Below, one piece after another: positions 46,511 through 51,505 of a stretch of 51,505 nt of DNA. Both the position numbers and the translations under genes were made by a program. The stretch spans positions 1-51,505 of the forward strand of contig NZ_VNHW01000020.1 in the NCBI RefSeq assembly GCF_008124835.1, given 5' to 3'. Position 1 is the first letter of the stretch, and each line of letters starts with the position of its first letter. The notes below the pieces were generated by a model. That model did not search any database. It was not told where the DNA came from and saw only the letters and a program-made list of their open reading frames with translations. Origin of the DNA: Blastococcus xanthinilyticus (GTDB lineage Bacteria; Actinomycetota; Actinomycetes; Mycobacteriales; Geodermatophilaceae).

Positions 46511-47567
46511 CTTCACCTACGGCCCGGCGCCCGTCCTGGTGGAGGCCAGCGGCGACTTCGCCATCGGCGCCACGGGCACCTTCCGGGCCAGCGACGGCAC
46601 CCCCGCGCCGATCTACGACCTGAACGGCTCGCCGCTGGCCAGCATCACCGTCGGCCCGAAGGGCGCCCACCAGGCGTTCAAGGCCGACATCCCCGACGGC
46701 GTGCTGGACTTCGGGTCGGTCGAGCTGCCCGCCGTGTCCATCGAGGCCATCTCGGCGGCCCTGGACGCCCAGCAGGCGGCCCGGGAGGCCTCGGCTTCGG
46801 CGGCGGCCGCGGCGCAGTCCCTGGCCAGTCTCCCGGCCGCAACGACCGAGGCTCAGGGCGTGGTGGCGCTCGCCACCACGGCGTCGACCAAGACCGGTAC
46901 CGAGACCACCACGGCGGTCACCCCGGCCGCCCTCGCCGCGACCCTGGCCGACCTCCCGGACGGCGGCACCGGCGGGACCGGCGGCGGCACACAGGTCACC
47001 GTGGACGGCACTTCCGTCGCCACCCTCGACATCGACTCGACCGCGGTCACCCCGGAGGACGTCGGGATCCCCGGGCCGATGGTCATCGTCCCGCCGGCCG
47101 CGGTGTTCGCCACCCCGGGGTTCGCCACCTGGCCCGGCGCGGGCTACACCAGCTTCATGCGCTTCTCCTTCGTGGGGAGGCGCGCCTACCGCTGGATCAA
47201 CCTGGGGATCGGCACGGCCTCGGGGAGCATCCAGGTCGGGGTCGTGCGCCTGTCTGGCCCCGGGGGCACCGACTTCGAGATCGTGAAGAGTTCGGGTGCG
47301 ATCCCGGCGGTCGCCGGGTCGATGCACATCGATCTGGGCGCGTTCGAGTTGACGACCGGCGACTACGCCCTGTTCGTGTGGGCGAACAACAACATCGTGC
47401 AGCTGCGGGTGGCCGGCACGGGCGTCATCACCGACTCACGGCTCACGGCCGACTGGTCCACCGCTTCCCTCGGCGGCGGCCCGGTGCCGACCACGGGGTC
47501 GCTGACCAACGGCTCCGGGTGGGGTGGCTACCGGTACGTCGGCGGCCTGACGCTCGAGGCGGCCTGA
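46503..47567 (+). CDS. Tail fibre/receptor-binding protein
   Basis: A 354-residue protein. The N-terminal 80 residues form a beta attachment domain (GTFRASDGTPAPIYDLNGSPLASITVGPKGAHQAF). A helical Ala-rich coiled coil follows (AISAALDAQQAAREASASAAAAAQSLASL), then a Thr/Gly shaft and a C-terminal beta-sandwich (SFMRFSFVGRRAYRWINLGIGTASGSIQVGVVRL). This is a trimeric fibre layout that would bind the host surface. GTG 46503. Confidence 0.8.
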   Translation: MPDFTYGPAPVLVEASGDFAIGATGTFRASDGTPAPIYDLNGSPLASITVGPKGAHQAFKADIPDGVLDFGSVELPAVSIEAISAALDAQQAAREASASAAAAAQSLASLPAATTEAQGVVALATTASTKTGTETTTAVTPAALAATLADLPDGGTGGTGGGTQVTVDGTSVATLDIDSTAVTPEDVGIPGPMVIVPPAAVFATPGFATWPGAGYTSFMRFSFVGRRAYRWINLGIGTASGSIQVGVVRLSGPGGTDFEIVKSSGAIPAVAGSMHIDLGAFELTTGDYALFVWANNNIVQLRVAGTGVITDSRLTADWSTASLGGGPVPTTGSLTNGSGWGGYRYVGGLTLEAA

Positions 47568-48400
47568 TGGCCTCCCGCCTGGCGCGCATCACCGTCGGCG
47601 GCGTCCCCCGGGTCGTCGACCTGCTGTCCGGCGCGCCTGCGGCCGGCCCGGCCCCCGCGCCGGCCCGCGTGTGGCACTACGAGGCCCTCGCCGTCGGCGC
47701 GGACCCGGTGCCGAACCCGTGGTCGGAGTTCCACGGCCTGCGCACCGACCAGCGGGAGATCCTCGACGTCAGCAGCCAGGGCCTCGGGTTCGCCCGTGCG
47801 CTGCGGTTCAACGTCCAGCCCGGCGACACGGGCTGGGGCGGCACGTCGGGCACGCTGCGATCGGAGGTGCGCGCCTCGATCGCCCAGTCCGGCAGCGTCA
47901 CCGTCGGATCCGAGCAGTGGTGGGCGTGGCCGACCTTCTTCCCGGCCGACTTCAACTGGGACGAGAACAACCAGTTCCTCATCTTCACGCAGTGGCGGCA
48001 CGGCGGGGCGGGTAGCGGCAACCCGAACGTCGGCCTGTGGTCCGACGTCAACGAGAACCTGATGCTGTGGGTCCGCGGCGGTAGCGGGGGCGCCGTCTCC
48101 GGCGACGCCCAGTACGAGAAGACCTACAACCTCGGCCCCATCGTGAAGGGCGCCTGGTCGCGGTTCATGGTGCACCAGGTCTGGTCGGACGACCCGGCGA
48201 CCGGGCTGGTGGAGGTGTACCGCAACGGCGTGCTGCTGCACAGCGCCGCGGACGCCAACCTCTACACCGGCGACACGATCTACATCAAGCAGGGCATCTA
48301 CTCCGCCGCGGGCACCCAGCGGCAGCACTTCATCACCCACGGCCCGCTGCGGTGGGGATCCACCCGCGACGCCGTGGAGAACCTTCCGCCGTTCGTCTGA
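47567..48400 (+). CDS. Polysaccharide-lyase-like tail protein
   Basis: A 277-residue protein. After a short N-terminal part, residues about 45-270 form a jelly-roll: SEVRASIAQSGSVTVGSEQWWAWPTFFPADF, NQFLIFTQWRHGG, NLMLWVRGG, GAWSRFMVHQVWSDDPATGLVEVYRNGVLL, DTIYIKQGIYSAA. This is close to heparin lyase I/PL20-like (polysaccharide lyase) domains. It may degrade a surface glycan during adsorption. Catalytic residues are not certain. ATG 47567 overlaps the fibre stop by one base. Confidence 0.82.
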   Translation: MASRLARITVGGVPRVVDLLSGAPAAGPAPAPARVWHYEALAVGADPVPNPWSEFHGLRTDQREILDVSSQGLGFARALRFNVQPGDTGWGGTSGTLRSEVRASIAQSGSVTVGSEQWWAWPTFFPADFNWDENNQFLIFTQWRHGGAGSGNPNVGLWSDVNENLMLWVRGGSGGAVSGDAQYEKTYNLGPIVKGAWSRFMVHQVWSDDPATGLVEVYRNGVLLHSAADANLYTGDTIYIKQGIYSAAGTQRQHFITHGPLRWGSTRDAVENLPPFV

Positions 48401-48586
48401 TCCCCCGCGGCCGGCCCGCCCGGCCAGCAGCGCCAGGTCGTCGCCGAGGCGGCCATCTGCGCCGACGAGCTCGGCCGGCTCAACAGGCGGCGCGTTCGAC
48501 GCCGCGCAGAGGGCGGCCTTCGGGTCACCCACTCCCCCGCCACGCACTACCCCCTTCGCCCTTCGAGACCGTGGAGGTCTGCCCCC

Positions 48587-48997
48587 ATGCCCGTCCTGCG
48601 CCACTCCACCGCCGTCCGCAACGCGATCGCCGACACCGTCGTCGGGATGCTGGATGCCGGCACCGGCCCCGGCAAGATCGAGATCCGTTCCGGCGGGATG
48701 CCCGCCGGACCCAACTCGGCCGCCACGGGCACGCTGCTGGCCACGGTGGCGCTCCCGGACCCTGCGTCCACCAGCGCGTCCAACGGGGTGGACACCATCA
48801 TCGACCCGGTCGCGGTCACCGGTGTCGCCGACGGCACCGCAACGTGGGCGCGGTTCCTCGATTCGGCGAACGTCGCGGTCATGGACTGCGATGTTTCGGC
48901 CACCGGCGGCACCGGCGCGATCACACTGGTCACCACCACCATCTCAGCGGGCGTCGAGGTGGACCTGAACGCCATCACCTACAGCGTCCCCGCCTGA
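48587..48997 (+). CDS. Small phage structural protein
   Basis: A 136-residue protein: VRNAIADTVVGMLDAGTGPGKIEIRSGGMPAGPNSAATGTLLATVALPDPAST, then VTGVADGTATWARFLDSANVAVMDCDVS. The beta pattern is common in phage tail regions and of unknown role, possibly a baseplate or fibre accessory. GGAGG lies 8 nt before the ATG. The preceding 186 nt (48401-48586) hold no gene I can support. Confidence 0.75.
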   Translation: MPVLRHSTAVRNAIADTVVGMLDAGTGPGKIEIRSGGMPAGPNSAATGTLLATVALPDPASTSASNGVDTIIDPVAVTGVADGTATWARFLDSANVAVMDCDVSATGGTGAITLVTTTISAGVEVDLNAITYSVPA

Positions 48998-49001
48998 TCC
49001 C

Positions 49002-50699
49002 GTGTCGCTGACCCGCTTCGACGCGGGCCGGGACGCCGCGCGAGCGGGCACCGGGCCGCTGGACATCATCGGGGGTCCGGGCGACTCGGTCGCCGAAGCC
49101 CGCGACGTCGGCACGGAGAACGGGTGGCTGGCCAAGCTGACCGCGCGTCTTCGGGCCCGCTGGCAGCCCGCCGGGGTGCCCGGCGGCGAGGGCTACGTGC
49201 CCTCCTACTACGTGTCCAGCGGTGTCGTGGACCGGTGGACGTTCACCGGCGGCACCCCGAACTTGGCCCCCCAGTACGGGCTCGGGCACCGGCACCACCA
49301 TTTCGTGTCCGGCGGCATCGTCCAGTCGCTGACCTTCACCGGCACCCGCATCCAGGTGATGTGGGCCGGCAGCGTCAACACGGGCGTCGTCGGCATCTCC
49401 ATCGACGGCGGTCCCGCGGTCTCGGTCAACACCGCCACCGGGTTCACCAGCTCCACCCCGGCCGGCGGCGGCTCCTGGCTGTCCCCGGCGCTCGCGCGCG
49501 GCAGCCACACCATCACGCTGACCAACACGAGCGGCAAGATCGTGCTGCTGTCCGGCGCGTACGTGTACGACGGCGACGAGTCCACCGGCGTGCGCATGTG
49601 GGAGGCCGGGCACTCCGGCTGGGAGGCCGAGGACTACGCCAACCGCAGCCCGAACAACACCTCCCACGCGGCGACGATCGCCGCGATCGCGCCGCACCTG
49701 GTGATCCTCCCGCTGGGCTACAACGACTGGGCCAACGGACGCACAAGCGCCCAGTTCCAGACCGACCTGACGAAGATCATCACCGACACGAAGGCTGCGG
49801 CGGCGGTCGACCCCGACTTCCTCATCGTCGCCTACCCGGCGCGCACCGACAGCCCCGCCGCGGTCGTCGAGCCGTGGGCGAACTTCGTGACGGCCATGCA
49901 GTCGGTGGCCACCGCCCAGGGCGCCGAATTCCTCCAGATCAGTGCGGTGCCCACCCTCGACGGCGTGCACCCCACCGCCGACGGGCACACCACCATCGCG
50001 GCGGAGGTCGAGGCGTTCCTCGCCCCCGCCTCGGCGGTCACCGGCAGTGGTGCGCTGACCGCCGGCGCGCCTACTCTCGCCGGGGCCGGCACCCTGCGCG
50101 CGACCGGCAGTGGTGCGCTGACCGCGCCGCAGCGAACCCTCGCCGGCTCCGGGCAGCTGCGCGCCACCGGCGGCGGCGCCCTCACCCCCGCGGCGGCGTC
50201 CCTGTCCGGGACCGGCGCCCTGGCGGTGGCCGGGTCCGGCGCGCTCACCGCGCCGGCCCGATCGGTGCAGGCCTCCGGGCAGCTGACCATCACCGGCACG
50301 GCCACCCTCACCGCGGCCGGCTGGTCGCTGGCCGCCGCCGCGTCGGTCACTCTGACCGGCGCGGGCGCGCTCGCCCCGGCGCCCGCCGTGCTCGCCAGCT
50401 CGGGCAGCGTCACCACCCCGCAGCCGGACACCGTCACCGGGGGCGGCGCGCTCACCGCCCCCGCCCCGACGCTGGCCGGCGCGGCCACCGTCCGGCTGGC
50501 CGGGTCCGGCGCGCTCACCGCGCCCACCTCCACCCTGCAGGCCGCTGGCACGGTCACCGGCCCGCAGGCACAGATCACGCACACCGCGGTGACCGCCGCC
50601 GTGGCCGCGCACCTGAGCGCCGCAACCCTCGCCCCGCACCTCGGCACGGCCGTGCTCGCCGGCGACGGGCGCTCGACTGCGACCCTGCACACCACCTGA
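49002..50699 (+). CDS. SGNH/GDSL esterase tail protein with repeat C-terminus
   Basis: A 565-residue protein. GGPGDSVAEA (Ser29) is block I, GYNDW (about 238-242) block III and DGVHPTADGH (Asp320, His323) block V, so the SGNH catalytic set is present. A beta-sandwich (about 65-190) is inserted between blocks I and III, as in carbohydrate esterases. Residues about 346-535 hold about a dozen repeats of the type GSGALTAPxxTLAG, a likely stalk. It probably deacetylates a surface glycan during infection. GTG 49002. Confidence 0.88.
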   Translation: MSLTRFDAGRDAARAGTGPLDIIGGPGDSVAEARDVGTENGWLAKLTARLRARWQPAGVPGGEGYVPSYYVSSGVVDRWTFTGGTPNLAPQYGLGHRHHHFVSGGIVQSLTFTGTRIQVMWAGSVNTGVVGISIDGGPAVSVNTATGFTSSTPAGGGSWLSPALARGSHTITLTNTSGKIVLLSGAYVYDGDESTGVRMWEAGHSGWEAEDYANRSPNNTSHAATIAAIAPHLVILPLGYNDWANGRTSAQFQTDLTKIITDTKAAAAVDPDFLIVAYPARTDSPAAVVEPWANFVTAMQSVATAQGAEFLQISAVPTLDGVHPTADGHTTIAAEVEAFLAPASAVTGSGALTAGAPTLAGAGTLRATGSGALTAPQRTLAGSGQLRATGGGALTPAAASLSGTGALAVAGSGALTAPARSVQASGQLTITGTATLTAAGWSLAAAASVTLTGAGALAPAPAVLASSGSVTTPQPDTVTGGGALTAPAPTLAGAATVRLAGSGALTAPTSTLQAAGTVTGPQAQITHTAVTAAVAAHLSAATLAPHLGTAVLAGDGRSTATLHTT

Positions 50700-50711
50700 G
50701 AGGACGAGCCG

Positions 50712-51044
50712 TTGGCCGACTTCACGATCAAGAGCAGCGACCGGCTGCCGTCCATCCAGGCGTCACTGGCCACCGCCGGGAAGCCCGTCAACCTGACGGG
50801 CGCCACCGCCGACTTCATCATGCGGGCCGTGTCCGGCGGCCCGATCAAGGTCAACGCGGCCGCCGTCATCGTCGACGCCACCGCCGGGGTCGTGCGCTAC
50901 GACTGGGCCGCCGGCGACACCGACGTCCCCGGCAAGTACGAGGCCGAGTGGGAGGTCACCTGGCCCGACAGCAAGCGGCAGACCTTCCCCACGCTGACCT
51001 ACCACACGGTGGACGTGCTGGCCGACCTGGACGACGACCTCTGA
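50712..51044 (+). CDS. BppU-like baseplate upper protein
   Basis: A 110-residue protein: [33 protein letters not shown], then [47 protein letters not shown], the N-terminal BppU domain that ties receptor-binding proteins to the baseplate. It starts at TTG 50712, with AGGA upstream; no ATG or GTG is suitable. Confidence 0.87.
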   Translation: MADFTIKSSDRLPSIQASLATAGKPVNLTGATADFIMRAVSGGPIKVNAAAVIVDATAGVVRYDWAAGDTDVPGKYEAEWEVTWPDSKRQTFPTLTYHTVDVLADLDDDL

Positions 51045-51334
51045 TGCCCGCCGACGCCCTCCCCCAGCCGCACACCACCGTCCCCGGCCTGGCCCACCTC
51101 GAGCGCACCTACCTGGATGCCCTGCGCCGGCCGCTACGCGGATCCGTGCGGATCACCGGCGCTCAGCGCGCCGAGCACGGCGGCACCGTCGTCACCGCCG
51201 CCGCCGTGACCGCGCAGGTCGTCGATGGCACGCTCGCCGTCGAGCTCCCGGCCGGCACCTACGAGCTGGCCCTGTCCCTCAACACCGTCGACGGCGAGCG
51301 GGTCCGGGAGACCGAGACGGTGACGCTGGAGTAG
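51044..51334 (+). CDS. Small tail/baseplate protein, last phage gene
   Basis: A 96-residue protein whose ATG overlaps the BppU stop by one base. GLAHLERTYLDALRRPLRGSVRITGAQRAE, then VTAQVVDGTLAVELPAGTYELALSLNTVDGERVRETETVTL, is a single beta-sandwich like baseplate or carbohydrate-contact domains. Its stop lies 56 nt before the attR candidate. Confidence 0.8.
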   Translation: MPADALPQPHTTVPGLAHLERTYLDALRRPLRGSVRITGAQRAEHGGTVVTAAAVTAQVVDGTLAVELPAGTYELALSLNTVDGERVRETETVTLE

Positions 51335-51389
51335 CCCAGAAGGGGCGCTTCGGGCCGATCCGAGAACACATCGACAAACGCACCATCAC

Positions 51390-51403
51390 CTTCGCCCTTC
51401 GGG
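51390..51403. repeat. attR: attR core candidate
   Basis: CTTCGCCCTTCGGG, identical to 5633-5646. The last phage gene ends at 51334 and the first host reading frame ends at 51432. The flanking bases differ on both sides, as expected for attL and attR. Confidence 0.65.
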
Positions 51404-51431
51404 ACCTAGCTGTAGTAGTTCATGACGTTGC

Positions 51432-51505
51432 TCACACGCCGCCGAGGTCGTCGAAGATCGACATCTGATCCGTGGTGACCTCCGGCAGGTCTGGCGTCTG
51501 AGCCT
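51432..51505 (-). CDS. C-terminal end of a host gene with a clamp-binding-like QMSIF
   Basis: The minus strand is open from the window edge to TGA 51434-51432 and encodes 23 residues ending TTDQMSIFDDLGGV. QMSIF resembles beta-clamp-binding pentapeptides (Qx(L/M)xF type) found on tails of replication and repair proteins, so the gene may be of that class. A GTG overlapping the stop opens a 9-codon frame (MSNVMNYYS) ending 3 nt from attR, perhaps the remains of, or a leader to, a downstream gene. Confidence 0.45.
   Translation of the reverse strand, partial: AQTPDLPEVTTDQMSIFDDLGGV

Larger units (their letters stand above)
5633..51403. mobile_element. Integrated siphovirus-type prophage, about 45.8 kb
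   Basis: The interval holds, in order, an integrase/repressor operon (minus), a compact early operon, terminase, head, tail, lysis and receptor-binding genes (plus), bounded by a 14-bp direct repeat. Its length and order match a complete temperate siphovirus genome opened between the tail-fibre genes and the integrase. All essential head and tail functions are present and apparently intact, so it could be inducible. Confidence 0.9.

Noticed and set aside
48553..48564. Third copy of the att core
   Set aside because: CTTCGCCCTTCG matches only 12 of 14 bases, lies inside the tail-fibre region and does not flank a gene-module boundary.
48401..48586. A small gene in the gap after the lyase-like gene
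   Set aside because: Short open stretches exist (one reads VVAEAAICADELGRLNRRR) but no start with a ribosome-binding site is seen, and overlap with a remnant of a lost gene cannot be excluded.
49124..51334. 736-residue plus-strand frame overlapping the SGNH esterase and BppU genes
   Set aside because: Only its last 96 codons (from 51044) are a real gene. The rest is the +1 shadow of the esterase gene with Arg/His-rich low-complexity content.

Overview
The window is very GC-rich DNA with many GTG starts, strong third-position G/C bias and several leaderless-looking genes, which fits a high-GC actinobacterium (genus not determinable from the sequence). It holds a 45.8 kb siphovirus-type prophage (about 5633-51403) set between two short stretches of host DNA. 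A 14-bp direct repeat at 5633-5646 and 51390-51403 lies just outside the outermost phage genes and is my candidate attL/attR.

Left host flank (1-5632): the end of an unknown gene, a small membrane protein, a P63C-domain protein, a secreted GH10 xylanase with an N-terminal beta domain and a Pro/Glu linker, a 65-residue protein, a helix-turn-helix protein, a 48-residue protein behind an operator-overlapped promoter, and an 87-residue membrane protein. Right host flank (51404-51505): the last 23 codons of a minus-strand gene. Joining the flanks puts this gene about 70 bp upstream of the 87-residue membrane gene, so the phage probably entered an intergenic gap within a host gene pair.

Prophage left arm (5678-7289, minus strand): repressor, tyrosine integrase and an 87-residue protein, each overlapping the next by 4 nt. 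The repressor looks leaderless and faces an excisionase-like gene across a set of GCAA-NN-TTGC operators. Early/replication region (7394-24323, plus strand): about 38 small genes, nearly all joined by ATGA/GTGA overlaps. They include a 21-copy octapeptide-repeat protein, a TetR regulator, many Cys-rich zinc-binding proteins, HTH proteins, a DUF3263 protein, four HNH-type proteins, a HExxH zincin-like protein and a GIY-YIG protein. No DNA polymerase, helicase or primase is present.

The most unusual content is here. (1) One gene apparently fuses a short DnaN/beta-clamp-like region, ending in a clamp-type MPMR motif, to an FtsK gamma DNA-binding domain. (2) Two adjacent upstream proteins carry canonical clamp-binding pentapeptides (QLELF, QLDLF). 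(3) An initiator-like gene carries five in-frame dyad repeats whose arms covary, a lambda-O-like candidate origin. Together these suggest a phage that works by capturing the host replisome.

Late region (24413-51334): HNH, terminase small and large subunits, portal, MuF-like protein, scaffold, decoration protein, major capsid (gpE type), connectors, tail tube, an HNH cassette between two hairpins, tail-assembly chaperones with a canonical -1 slippery site (A AAU UUC), a minus-strand lipoprotein, tape measure with an M15-like peptidase domain, distal tail and hub proteins, amidase endolysin, membrane proteins of the lysis cassette, then receptor-binding proteins including a lyase-like and an SGNH-esterase protein.
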